Program-made: the position numbers and the translations under genes | Shown here: positions 1 through 7,860 of the stretch, piece after piece | Numbering within the stretch: the stretch's first letter is position 1 | How the letters are laid out: every line of letters starts with the position of its first letter | Notes under the pieces: generated by a model | What the model was told of the DNA's origin: nothing | Database searches by the model: none | The model's input: only the letters and a program-made list of their open reading frames with translations | NCBI GenBank assembly: GCA_026393015.1 | Contig: JAPLBA010000070.1 | Location: 1-35,977 of the forward strand | Reading direction: 5' to 3' | DNA from: Actinomycetota bacterium | GTDB lineage: Bacteria; Actinomycetota; Actinomycetes; Nanopelagicales; Nanopelagicaceae | DNA length: 35,977 nucleotides

Positions 1-2166
1 GACCACCCGGCCGAGGCCAAAGGTGTCGTGGTTGACCCGATCGCCAGCAGCAAGATCTACCACGGTGGCTGTGCGCTTCCCCGTCGGTAACGGCGGCGGC
101 AGATCACGTCCGGCCAACCGATTGGGCGATGAAGGCGATGAACGCGATGAACTAAATGCTGAGGCAATCTGTCGCCACTCGATGAGTTCCTCAGGAATTT
201 CTTCAAGGAAGCGAGAAGGTGGATTGAAATTGGGTGACCCCCAAGTAGAGCGAGCCGATGCGCGCGAAAGATAGAGATGTTCGCGAGCGCGCGTAAGGCC
301 CACATAGGCCAAACGTCGTTCCTCTTCGATTTCACCGGGCTCCATCAAAGAACGCGAGTGCGGGAAGATCCCCTCCTCCATACCCGTGAGGAATACCACC
401 GGAAACTCCAAACCTTTAGCCGTGTGGAGTGTCATCAAAGTAATGACGCCATCTTCGTTATCTGGAATCTCATCGGCATCAGCTACGAGTGAGACTTGCT
501 CCAAAAAGGCTAGGAGCGTCGGCCGGTCCACATCGGGATCGGCATCAGATTCAAAGTTGGCATCGAACTCGTGAGCCACGGCGACGAGCTCTTCTAAATT
601 CTCGATACGCATCTCATCTTGCGGATCACTACTTGCCGCCAATTCTTGAATAAGGCCCGACTGCTCAAGGACTGCTTGCGCGACTACTCCTGCGGTGAGT
701 CCACTCTCTACCAACGTGCGCAGCGCGTGAATCATTGAAGTGAAAGAGTCGATGGTGGCGACGGCGCGCGCTGGAAGACCTGGCGCGCTACTTGCTCGGC
801 AGAGTGCTCGCCAGAAAGAAGTCTGCTCCATCTGTGCCAACGCGTCGATGGATGCTAATGCTCGATCACCCAGACCACGTTTTGGCGTATTAATAATGCG
901 GCGCAGCGAAACTTCATCATTGGGGTTATTCACTACCCGCAGATAAGCGAGAATATCTTTTACTTCTTTGCGCTCATAAAAGCGCACTCCACCCACGACT
1001 TTGTAAGCGATTCCGCTCCGCATGAAGATTTCTTCAAAGACGCGGGATTGCGCATTAGTGCGATAAAAGAGCGCAATATCGCTTGGTTTCACAGAGCCAC
1101 GACACATTTCAGAGATCTCTTTGGCCACAAACGATGCCTCATCGTGCTCGTTTTCGCCGACGAAGCCCACGATTGCTGAACCTGCGCCACTTTCTGACCA
1201 CAGGTTCTTTGGTTTGCGCTCGCTGTTCTTAGAGATCACTGAGTTCGCGGCAGAGAGAATGTTCTGTGTTGATCGGTAGTTCTGTTCGAGGAGCACCGTG
1301 CGCGCCCGCGGGTAATCTTCCTCAAATTGCAAGATGTTGCGAATAGTGGCACCACGAAATGCATAGATCGATTGATCAGCATCACCCACCACACAAAGCT
1401 CAGCGGGCGCAATTGCGTCGGTATCACTTCCCACGAGTTGGCGAACTAATTCATATTGGGCGTGGTTAGTGTCTTGGTACTCGTCCACCAAAACATGCTT
1501 GAAGCGGTGGCGATAACGGTCGCGTACTAATGGATTAGTTTGTAGTAAGCGCACCGTATTTGAAATGAGATCGTCGAAATCCATAGCATTGGCGCCTTCA
1601 AGACGGGCTTGGTAGCGCTTGTACGCGTCGGCGCACATGCTCTCAATGTGATTAGTGGCTCGGCGCGCATACTCTTCCGGATCAATCAATTCGTTCTTTG
1701 CAGCGCTCACCAAATTTGAAAACTGGCGGGGCGGATAGCGCTTCGGGTCCAAGTCGAGGTCTTTGCAGACCAGCGACATCAACTTTTGGCTATCTGATTG
1801 ATCGTAAATAGAAAATGAAGAGGAAAAGCCGGCGGCCGCCGCGTCTCCGCGAAGGATGCGCACACAAGCAGAGTGAAAGGTAGAAACCCAGATGGAGCGG
1901 GCATTGCGCAGGGAGTGGGTGGGCGAGAGCTCGTTTACCAGCTCCACCACGCGTTCGCGCATCTCACCCGCAGCTTTGTTGGTGAACGTGATAGCCAAAA
2001 TCTCGTGCGGTTGAGCCGCGCCGGTGGCGAGTAAGTAAGAGATCCGCCTGGTCAGCACCCGAGTCTTCCCGGAACCAGCGCCGGCGACGATGAGCAGGGG
2101 CGAACCGACATGCGTCACCGCGTCACGTTGCGCCGGGTTCAAACCGACTAGTAAATCTTCCCTCAC
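1..2166 (-). CDS. pcrA: ATP-dependent DNA helicase PcrA/UvrD (C-terminus cut by window edge)
   Basis: Superfamily 1A 3'-5' helicase used in nucleotide excision repair and in clearing replication blocks. The reading frame is open from a GTG at 2166 to position 1 (722 codons), so only a short C-terminal piece is missing compared with the usual 750-830 residues. Visible motifs in order are the Q motif and Walker A (LNPAQRDAV, then VAGAGSGKTRVLT), motif Ia (AITFTNKAAGEM), Walker B (LVDEYQDTN), motif III (VVGDADQSIYAFRGA), QNYRST, the motif V stretch (TLHTAKGLEF) and motif VI (YVGLTRAR). The last visible residues (GDRVNHDTFGLGRVV) match the Tudor-like tail of PcrA that contacts RNA polymerase. The start is uncertain: there is no Shine-Dalgarno sequence, but a TAGGCT hexamer lies 8 nt upstream, suggesting a nearly leaderless mRNA. 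It is divergent from the PIG-L gene with about 36 bp between starts. Confidence 0.95.
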   Translation of the reverse strand, partial: MREDLLVGLNPAQRDAVTHVGSPLLIVAGAGSGKTRVLTRRISYLLATGAAQPHEILAITFTNKAAGEMRERVVELVNELSPTHSLRNARSIWVSTFHSACVRILRGDAAAAGFSSSFSIYDQSDSQKLMSLVCKDLDLDPKRYPPRQFSNLVSAAKNELIDPEEYARRATNHIESMCADAYKRYQARLEGANAMDFDDLISNTVRLLQTNPLVRDRYRHRFKHVLVDEYQDTNHAQYELVRQLVGSDTDAIAPAELCVVGDADQSIYAFRGATIRNILQFEEDYPRARTVLLEQNYRSTQNILSAANSVISKNSERKPKNLWSESGAGSAIVGFVGENEHDEASFVAKEISEMCRGSVKPSDIALFYRTNAQSRVFEEIFMRSGIAYKVVGGVRFYERKEVKDILAYLRVVNNPNDEVSLRRIINTPKRGLGDRALASIDALAQMEQTSFWRALCRASSAPGLPARAVATIDSFTSMIHALRTLVESGLTAGVVAQAVLEQSGLIQELAASSDPQDEMRIENLEELVAVAHEFDANFESDADPDVDRPTLLAFLEQVSLVADADEIPDNEDGVITLMTLHTAKGLEFPVVFLTGMEEGIFPHSRSLMEPGEIEEERRLAYVGLTRAREHLYLSRASARSTWGSPNFNPPSRFLEEIPEELIEWRQIASAFSSSRSSPSSPNRLAGRDLPPPLPTGKRTATVVDLAAGDRVNHDTFGLGRVV

Positions 2167-2174
2167 GGAGCGCG

Positions 2175-2196
2175 AGCCTAGTCGCTCGCCTAGGAT
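2175..2196. promoter_or_regulatory. Divergent -10 hexamers and CCTAG/CTAGG inverted repeat between pcrA and PIG-L gene
   Basis: On the plus strand TAGGAT (2191-2196) lies exactly 6 nt before the GTG at 2203. On the minus strand TAGGCT (2180-2175) lies 8 nt before the pcrA GTG. Both are TAnnnT -10 hexamers placed for leaderless transcription. CCTAG (2177-2181) and CTAGG (2190-2194) form an inverted repeat with an 8-nt spacer that overlaps both hexamers, so one protein or one polymerase could block both genes. No transcript data are available; this is inferred from spacing. Confidence 0.45.
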
Positions 2197-2202
2197 GTGC
2201 GG

Positions 2203-2928
2203 GTGAGTGAAGTCAGCAATGAGGGTATCGAGCGTGTCCTGGTAGTAACCGCGCATCCAGACGATGTGGATTTTGGCGCTGGTGGCACTCTGGCGGGTTG
2301 GATCAACGCTGGCATCCACGTCTCCTACTGCATCTGCACTAACGGTGATCAGGGTGGAAATGACGACGAAGTGCCTCGCAGTGAAATCCCCATAATTCGC
2401 CAGAGAGAGCAACGCGCCGCCGGCAAAGTTCTCGGAGTCGAAGAGATTACTTTCCTCAACTACGTCGACGGCTGGCTGCAACCCACCATTGAGTTACGTA
2501 AATCGATTGTGCGCGCGATTCGCATTGCGCGCCCTGACCGCATGGTCATTCAATCTCCAGAACGCAATTGGGACCGCATCGGCGCCAGCCACCCCGACCA
2601 CATGGCCGCCGGAGAAGCTGCGATCCAGGCGATATACCCGGACGCGAGAAATCCATTCGCCTTTCCAGAGTTACTCGAAGAAGAGGGCCTCCAACCCTGG
2701 ACGGTCCGCGAAGCGTGGGTCATGGGCTCCCCCATCACGAATCACTTCGTAGACACCACCGAATTCTTTGAACGAAAGATCGAAGCACTCAAAGCTCATC
2801 ACAGTCAAACAGCACACATGGAAGATATGCCAGGGATGGTGCGCATGTGGGGCGAAAGAATCGCAGAGGCAAACGGGCTGCCCGAAGGTAGAACGGCAGA
2901 AGCTTTCAAGATTGCAATTACTGCTTAA
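2203..2928 (+). CDS. PIG-L family (LmbE-like) deacetylase
   Basis: Zinc-dependent N-acyl deacetylase fold. The N-terminal motif TAHPDDVDFGAGG carries the His-Pro-Asp-Asp zinc site, and a second histidine motif, SHPDHMAAGEAA, appears around residue 130. About 241 residues is normal for the family. Members remove acetyl groups from GlcNAc-type sugars, including steps of mycothiol synthesis and its conjugate amidase; the sequence does not decide the substrate here. GTG 2203 fits a leaderless start (TAGGAT 6 nt upstream); GTG 2197 in the same frame is an alternative that adds two residues. The 3' end overlaps the convergent VOC gene by 11 bp. Confidence 0.88.
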   Translation: MSEVSNEGIERVLVVTAHPDDVDFGAGGTLAGWINAGIHVSYCICTNGDQGGNDDEVPRSEIPIIRQREQRAAGKVLGVEEITFLNYVDGWLQPTIELRKSIVRAIRIARPDRMVIQSPERNWDRIGASHPDHMAAGEAAIQAIYPDARNPFAFPELLEEEGLQPWTVREAWVMGSPITNHFVDTTEFFERKIEALKAHHSQTAHMEDMPGMVRMWGERIAEANGLPEGRTAEAFKIAITA

Positions 2929-3751
2929 CTTCTCGCAATTCCACTTCCATACCTGCAGGACCCTCGATCACATTCTCGGAAATCATGCGACATTCAAGTT
3001 CTACAAATTTTGCAAGCGTCTCTGCAAGATCAGCGGTGTTCATCACGATGCGTCGAATACCAATATTATCTTTTCGACCTTCTGAACGCTCCACACCTTC
3101 AAACGACATGAACTCAATGCGGGCAGGTGCCTTCTCTGGCCCTGCGAGAAATGCAATGCGTAGCGATGCCCCGCTTGGGAAACCAATCATCTCTTCGAAA
3201 ACTTCACCTTGCATCACACCATCAAAGAGGAGCGTCATGCCCCCAGCATCACGGAAAAAGGCGATGGCCTGATCAACATCTTCAACCACGACGACTACGG
3301 AATGGAGTTCGCCGTGTTGACGCGCGGGATTTTCTTCTAGGGCAGGAGAGGGTTGGCGCGGCCCGTCCGCACCGACTTCTGGAAGTGTCCACCACACATG
3401 ATCACTGCCGAGTGCAATAGCCTCGCGCATTTCGCCGCCACCATAAGGGTAGGAAACGAGCGGTCGAGGTGTGCCACCAGCTGACTCAATGCGCTTCAGA
3501 GTCGAAGAAAGATCGCGCGAGTACATACCAAGTAAGCGAGGGCCGAGATCCCATACATGCGGAGCGACTCCTTCGCGAGCCCGTACTTCGCGAAGCCGAA
3601 TCCTTCCAGAAGGAGAATTGAGCACTCCAAGGAGGATTGAGTCGTTTTCGCCTGCGAGCATGTGTAGATCGAATGCACCGATATAGAACTTGGCCGATGC
3701 TTCGATATCGACCACGTGAATGACGACTTCGTCGATACTCAAAAAGGACAT
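2918..3751 (-). CDS. Two-domain VOC (glyoxalase/dioxygenase fold) protein
   Basis: Protein of 277 residues made of two vicinal-oxygen-chelate modules, about residues 3-115 (begins FLSIDEVVIHVVDIEASAKFY) and 130-275 (begins LHSVVVVVEDVDQAIAFF). The spacing and the beta-alpha-beta start with FY/FF after the helix are typical of glyoxalase I, ring-cleavage dioxygenases and bleomycin-resistance proteins. The substrate cannot be read from sequence. The ATG at 3751 lies 2 bp after the guaA stop codon, and GGGAG inside the end of guaA serves as its ribosome binding site, so it is co-transcribed and probably translationally coupled with guaA. Confidence 0.8.
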   Translation of the reverse strand: MSFLSIDEVVIHVVDIEASAKFYIGAFDLHMLAGENDSILLGVLNSPSGRIRLREVRAREGVAPHVWDLGPRLLGMYSRDLSSTLKRIESAGGTPRPLVSYPYGGGEMREAIALGSDHVWWTLPEVGADGPRQPSPALEENPARQHGELHSVVVVVEDVDQAIAFFRDAGGMTLLFDGVMQGEVFEEMIGFPSGASLRIAFLAGPEKAPARIEFMSFEGVERSEGRKDNIGIRRIVMNTADLAETLAKFVELECRMISENVIEGPAGMEVELREVKQ

Positions 3752-3753
3752 CG

Positions 3754-5316
3754 CTACTCCCACTCAATTGTGCCGGGTGGCTTGCTCGTGACGTCGAGCA
3801 CTACTCGGTTTACATCACGCACTTCGTTGGTGATGCGCGTTGAAATCTTTTCGAGCACGTCATAGGGAAGACGGCTCCAGTCAGCAGTCATCGCATCTTC
3901 ACTCGAGACTGGACGCAGCACAATCGGATGCCCGTACGTGCGCCCATCACCTTGCACGCCCACACTTCGCACATCGGCAAGGAGCACAACTGGGCATTGC
4001 CAAATCTCGTCGTCAAGACCTGCGAGGGTCAGCTCTTCGCGTGCAATGGCATCTGCGGCGCGCAATATCTCCAGGCGCGCTTCGGTGACTTCGCCGATGA
4101 TGCGAATTCCTAGGCCAGGACCGGGGAATGGCTGGCGTTGCACGATTGCAGCAGGAAGTCCGAGATCGGCACCTACTCGGCGCACTTCATCCTTGAAGAG
4201 CGTGCGCAATGGTTCAATCAGGGCAAACTTAAGATCTTCGGGAAGGCCGCCCACATTGTGATGGCTCTTGATATTGGCAGTGCCTGCTCCCCCACCCGAT
4301 TCCACTACGTCGGGATAGAGCGTGCCTTGCACCAGGAAATCCACCGGCTCGTCTTTGGAGATATCACGAGCTGCTTGCTCGAAGGCGCGAATAAATTCCC
4401 GACCTATGATTTTGCGCTTCGTTTCTGGATCGGTAACACCGGCAAGTTGGGCAAGGAACTTTTCACGCGCATCGACCACATGAAGATTAACTCCGGTGGC
4501 AGCTACGAAATCGCACTCCACTTGTTCGGCTTCGCCTTCACGGAGCAGGCCATGATCGACAAAGACACAGGTGAGTTGGGCACCCACAGCTTTTTGTACG
4601 AGAGCGGCAGCGACCGCGGAATCTACGCCACCTGAGAGTCCGCAGATCACCCGATTCTTGCCAACTAAGGATTGAATCTTTGCTACCTCTGTCGAGATCA
4701 CGCTCTCCATGGTCCATGACGGCTTGAGTCCCACTACATCGATGAGCCAACGCTTGAGAATCTCCTGGCCAAATTCGCTATGAAGTACTTCCGGATGGAA
4801 TTGCACGCCCGCCGAACGGGTTTTCAAGTTTTCAAATGCCGCAATAGGAGCACCAGCGCTCTTCGCGGTGATCACAAAACCATCGGGAGCTTTCGAAACA
4901 CTATCTCCATGACTCATCCATACTTTAAAACTTTCAGGGAGCTCAGCGAGTAACTGGGATGATCCTTCGCGATGCAATTCAGTGCGACCAAATTCTGAGA
5001 GGCCCGTCTCTGTGACCGTGCCACCTAGGGCTTGCGAAAGAAGTTGGAATCCGTAACAGATACCGAAGACCGGGATCCCAGCACGGAGCACTTCCAGATC
5101 CACACTCGGGGCGCCCGCTGCGTACACGCTAGAGGGGCCGCCGGAGAGAATGATGGCGCTGGGGCGCATCGCGAGAATAGCTTCAGCCGAGAGGTGATGG
5201 CCGACGATCTCGCTATAGACCCCTGCCTCGCGCACACGGCGGGCAATCAACTGGGCATATTGGGCGCCAAAATCGACCACAAGGACCAATTCGCGCTCAG
5301 TCTCTCTGATGCTCAC
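3754..5316 (-). CDS. guaA: GMP synthase (glutamine-hydrolysing)
   Basis: Converts XMP to GMP using glutamine and ATP, the last step of guanine nucleotide synthesis; its partner IMP dehydrogenase is encoded at 12330-13817. The N-terminal class I glutaminase begins at [20 protein letters not shown] and has the nucleophile in FGICYGFQ (Cys about residue 87) and the VQFHPE histidine and glutamate. The ATP-pyrophosphatase P-loop [15 protein letters not shown] follows, and the C-terminal dimerisation domain ends in KPPGTIEWE. It is complete, about 520 residues. The GTG at 5316 is preferred because TAGTCT lies 7 nt upstream and family homology starts just inside; ATGs at 5343 and 5349 in the same frame would add 9-11 residues. 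Confidence 0.97.
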   Translation of the reverse strand: MSIRETERELVLVVDFGAQYAQLIARRVREAGVYSEIVGHHLSAEAILAMRPSAIILSGGPSSVYAAGAPSVDLEVLRAGIPVFGICYGFQLLSQALGGTVTETGLSEFGRTELHREGSSQLLAELPESFKVWMSHGDSVSKAPDGFVITAKSAGAPIAAFENLKTRSAGVQFHPEVLHSEFGQEILKRWLIDVVGLKPSWTMESVISTEVAKIQSLVGKNRVICGLSGGVDSAVAAALVQKAVGAQLTCVFVDHGLLREGEAEQVECDFVAATGVNLHVVDAREKFLAQLAGVTDPETKRKIIGREFIRAFEQAARDISKDEPVDFLVQGTLYPDVVESGGGAGTANIKSHHNVGGLPEDLKFALIEPLRTLFKDEVRRVGADLGLPAAIVQRQPFPGPGLGIRIIGEVTEARLEILRAADAIAREELTLAGLDDEIWQCPVVLLADVRSVGVQGDGRTYGHPIVLRPVSSEDAMTADWSRLPYDVLEKISTRITNEVRDVNRVVLDVTSKPPGTIEWE

Positions 5317-5323
5317 GCTCCCT

Positions 5324-5329
5324 AGACTA
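5324..5329 (-). promoter_or_regulatory. Putative -10 hexamer (TAGTCT) of guaA
   Basis: TAGTCT on the minus strand, 7 nt before the GTG start at 5316, consistent with a leaderless or very short leader. No convincing -35 hexamer is seen. If one of the upstream ATGs is the true start, this reading is wrong. Confidence 0.3.
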
Positions 5330-5386
5330 TCGCTTGGACGCATGCCCATCAGACCCTTACGTTAACTCTGAATCGACGAGCGCAGA

Positions 5387-5399
5387 TTTTGGGCCAAAA
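5387..5399. other. Small palindrome TTTTGG-G-CCAAAA upstream of guaA
   Basis: Perfect 6-bp arms around one central base, in the 120-bp gap between the metalloprotease gene and guaA, about 70 bp upstream of the guaA start. It could be an operator or part of a weak terminator, but there is no long U-run next to it. Confidence 0.25.
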
Positions 5400-5436
5400 G
5401 GGCGTCAGCGTGTCACCAACTTTTTCCTTAGACGTT

Positions 5437-7326
5437 TTAAGCCTTAGAGATTTCGATGGTTTCATAATCGCCTGTGCCCACGAACTTGATGCGGACGCCC
5501 TCAATAACAAATGAGTCACCTAGGACTGCTACATATTCGGCTAAGTTCTTTTGGTCACCTACATTTACATTAAATTGATTTGATTGCACGCCTTGAACTT
5601 TCTGCCACACAGCCCAGGCCCATTCGTCATTACCAACTGAGGTTCCATCAGAATTTATTGGCGGGGCCACATTCTTATCTAAATCTACAATGTAGGCCAT
5701 AACTGAGTAAAAGCCAGGTGGGAACTCTCGGTCGCCAAATTTAAAGTTACTCCACTTTCCGATTCCATGTGATTCAACAACAACTGCTTTGGTTGGTGAC
5801 AGTCTTATGACTGCCATCTTTGTTTGCTGATCTTCTCGCTCTACGGGAGATAATGAAATGGTTGCCGTTTTAAGAGTTGAAATATCATCGCAATAGATCT
5901 GATCAGCTGGCAACCAATCAAACAGGAACTGCTCCCATGGATTTAGTGCCAGGCTGATTCCAGATTGGTTGGTTCCAATGCTCATCGGCCAACCATTGCC
6001 TGGAGCATGCATTGTAATTCCAAAATCATGCATAGTTTCATGAATGTAGTAAGACCATTTGAGGGTTTCCATTCCTTCTAAATTTTTCCCCCAACTAAAT
6101 AAATTAAGTTGAACATCCCCCTCTTTAGTTTTAAACCATTGATTTCGGATTATGAAATCGACAAAAGTAATCTCGCCGTCTGGATAGAAGAAGTAAACTG
6201 TCGAAAATTTACGTAGCTCAATTACTTTTGTTATTTCATCGATAAAGGGTTGGGCTTGGTTCGCCATGCGACGACCATGATCTGCGGCAAAGGCATCAAC
6301 AGTCTTGGCATCACTCGGGTAGGCCAAACGTTCTTTTGGCATTCGTAGCCAGCTATTTACAGTTGTAATATTGAATTTTGACTGTCCATTACTAAAGTAG
6401 TCGTACCAATCAGTCATCCATTTCTTGTCGTACTCAAGTTGAGCCAACACTTCGCTACCACCCGGAAAATCAGGGAAATCTATAGGAACAATTAAGACCT
6501 CGTTTGTCCCCTTCAAAAACATTCGATTTCTATAGGTATTTGTCAACGGAAAGCCAACCTGACCGGATGAATTTCGTCCCGTTCGATCTGCGACTGAAGC
6601 ACTATTTTGCAATTTACAGACATCAATCGAGACTGGGCTTTTGGCATTTACGAAAGTAGGCTTACTGTTGTTTATCCTGATCCATTGAAGCTTTCCACCT
6701 TTTACCCAGCGACATTCAAGTATGCCTCCTGAAACATCAAAGGTGTCACCTGAATTTGCGCAGGATGCATTTTCCAAAGGAGCGGTTGTGTAGTTATTTG
6801 AGTTTGAGGATGGCACTTTAGAATTTGGGTAATATCGCCACATAACGTTCTTGAGAAAGTCATTTGTTGGTCCACCACCCCAAACGCATTTCATGAATCC
6901 GTTTTTATCGGACACCTTGGTGCCAATTTTTGAGCAGGCACTTCCCTGAACAGGAAGCTGTGTCTCAGGTGTTGGCGTAGGTGTTGGCGTAGGTGTTGGC
7001 GTAGGTGTTGGCGTAGGTGTTGGCGTAGGTGTTGGCGTAGGTGTTGGCGTAGGTGTTGGCGTAGGTGTTGGCGTAGGTGTTGGCGTAGGTGTTGGCGTAG
7101 GTGTTGGCGTAGAGACCGTCATGCCGACCGTCATGCCCTTATTCCAAACCAACTTCTTGCCTGATTTGATACAGGTGTAAGTTGTATTCTGGAATCTAAC
7201 TTTTTGCTTATAGACCGTGCATTTAGATCCTGAAGTGACTCTTTGTGCAGAAATTGCAGAGACTGGAATTAGGGAAAGCGCCAAGGCAATATAAAACCCC
7301 TTGGCAAGACTCCCCTTGATTCTCAC
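5437..7326 (-). CDS. Secreted M6-like zinc metalloprotease with Thr-Pro linker
   Basis: About 629 residues. An N-terminal signal peptide (KGSLAKGFYIALALSLIPVSAISAQ) is followed by a two-cysteine module ending GKKLVWNKG, a pure (Thr-Pro)24 linker at about residues 73-120, and two more paired-cysteine modules. The catalytic domain begins near LIVPIDFPDFPGG. The motif HETMHDFGITMH (H429, E430, H433, H440) fits the HExxHxxGxxxH zinc site of M6/immune-inhibitor-A and metzincin-like proteases, so an exported or surface peptidase is likely. GTG 7326 was chosen because TATACT lies exactly 6 nt upstream and the signal peptide begins there; an in-frame ATG at 7383 would put 19 non-hydrophobic residues before it. 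The adjacent aconitase-X genes look unrelated. Confidence 0.8.
   Translation of the reverse strand: MRIKGSLAKGFYIALALSLIPVSAISAQRVTSGSKCTVYKQKVRFQNTTYTCIKSGKKLVWNKGMTVGMTVSTPTPTPTPTPTPTPTPTPTPTPTPTPTPTPTPTPTPTPTPTPTPTPTPETQLPVQGSACSKIGTKVSDKNGFMKCVWGGGPTNDFLKNVMWRYYPNSKVPSSNSNNYTTAPLENASCANSGDTFDVSGGILECRWVKGGKLQWIRINNSKPTFVNAKSPVSIDVCKLQNSASVADRTGRNSSGQVGFPLTNTYRNRMFLKGTNEVLIVPIDFPDFPGGSEVLAQLEYDKKWMTDWYDYFSNGQSKFNITTVNSWLRMPKERLAYPSDAKTVDAFAADHGRRMANQAQPFIDEITKVIELRKFSTVYFFYPDGEITFVDFIIRNQWFKTKEGDVQLNLFSWGKNLEGMETLKWSYYIHETMHDFGITMHAPGNGWPMSIGTNQSGISLALNPWEQFLFDWLPADQIYCDDISTLKTATISLSPVEREDQQTKMAVIRLSPTKAVVVESHGIGKWSNFKFGDREFPPGFYSVMAYIVDLDKNVAPPINSDGTSVGNDEWAWAVWQKVQGVQSNQFNVNVGDQKNLAEYVAVLGDSFVIEGVRIKFVGTGDYETIEISKA
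6968..7111. repeat. Perfect 12-bp tandem repeat, 12 copies (minisatellite within coding region)
   Basis: The unit GGTGTTGGCGTA on the plus strand is repeated 12 times without a visible mismatch (144 bp). On the minus strand each unit encodes Thr-Pro-Thr-Pro. Since the unit is a multiple of 3, slippage would lengthen or shorten the linker without breaking the frame. Confidence 0.95.
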
Positions 7327-7332
7327 TTCAAT

Positions 7333-7338
7333 AGTATA
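7333..7338 (-). promoter_or_regulatory. -10 hexamer TATACT of metalloprotease gene (leaderless)
   Basis: TATACT on the minus strand is separated by 6 nt (ATTGAA) from the GTG at 7326, the spacing expected if transcription starts at the first base of the start codon. The match to the -10 consensus is strong; a -35 element is weak. Confidence 0.55.
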
Positions 7339-7422
7339 ATGGGAAGAACACGCTGCAACTATGGCTAAAGATTGCCCATCCACTCCACTAAAAAATTCAA
7401 CGTACCTTCTCAGATAATTACC

Positions 7423-7860
7423 TTACCAAGTGATGAAGCCAACCATGGTTTCGGTCGAAGCTTCCACCTGAATAATCCCTGCTGTGGGAATTTTTTCGTA
7501 ATCTTGGGCTGTGAGTTCTATCATTGGCATGCGGATCTGGTAGAGCTCTGCAGATACCAGAGCTCCAATTACCAAAATAGTGTCGCATTCCGTAAAAATC
7601 ATCGCTACCGGGGCTTTCTTAGCCCTAATCAACTCCGCAAGGACTGCCGTAGCTGAACTTGATCCGCGCCCAGATGTCATCACAAGAACTCGATCGGCAA
7701 CGCTCACACCGCATTGCGGATGATGAACATCGATTATCACCCCATGATGATCTACTCCGCCCCAGAAAGAGATTGGCTGGTCAAGTATTAAGACAGTCCC
7801 GGCGCCCTGCCCAGGATGCAACGCCCGACCGCTGAGCCTCTTAGAACCAGAGAGCGTCAT
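7423..7860 (-). CDS. Aconitase X swivel-domain (small) subunit, DUF126
   Basis: About 145 residues with the swivel-domain pattern of the aconitase-X small subunit: LSGRALHPGQGAGTVLIL at the start, a central ISFWGGVDHHGVIIDVHHPQ, and MTSGRGSSSATAVLAELI, in which the serine cluster closes the active site. It works with the large subunit encoded immediately upstream; the ATG at 7860 lies inside the last codons of that gene (20-bp overlap), so translation is coupled. In bacteria such pairs have been characterised as cis-3-hydroxy-L-proline dehydratases; in archaea a related pair acts in a modified mevalonate route. Dehydratase is therefore the safe call and the substrate is inferred. Confidence 0.85.
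   Translation of the reverse strand: MTLSGSKRLSGRALHPGQGAGTVLILDQPISFWGGVDHHGVIIDVHHPQCGVSVADRVLVMTSGRGSSSATAVLAELIRAKKAPVAMIFTECDTILVIGALVSAELYQIRMPMIELTAQDYEKIPTAGIIQVEASTETMVGFITW

Noticed and set aside
4138-4635. 165-codon plus-strand open frame over guaA
   Set aside because: Antisense to the conserved ATP-pyrophosphatase domain of GuaA; no ribosome binding site or family features.
6968-7111. Possible CRISPR array because of regular repeats
   Set aside because: Units are 12 bp with no spacers and encode a Thr-Pro linker in a clear reading frame.
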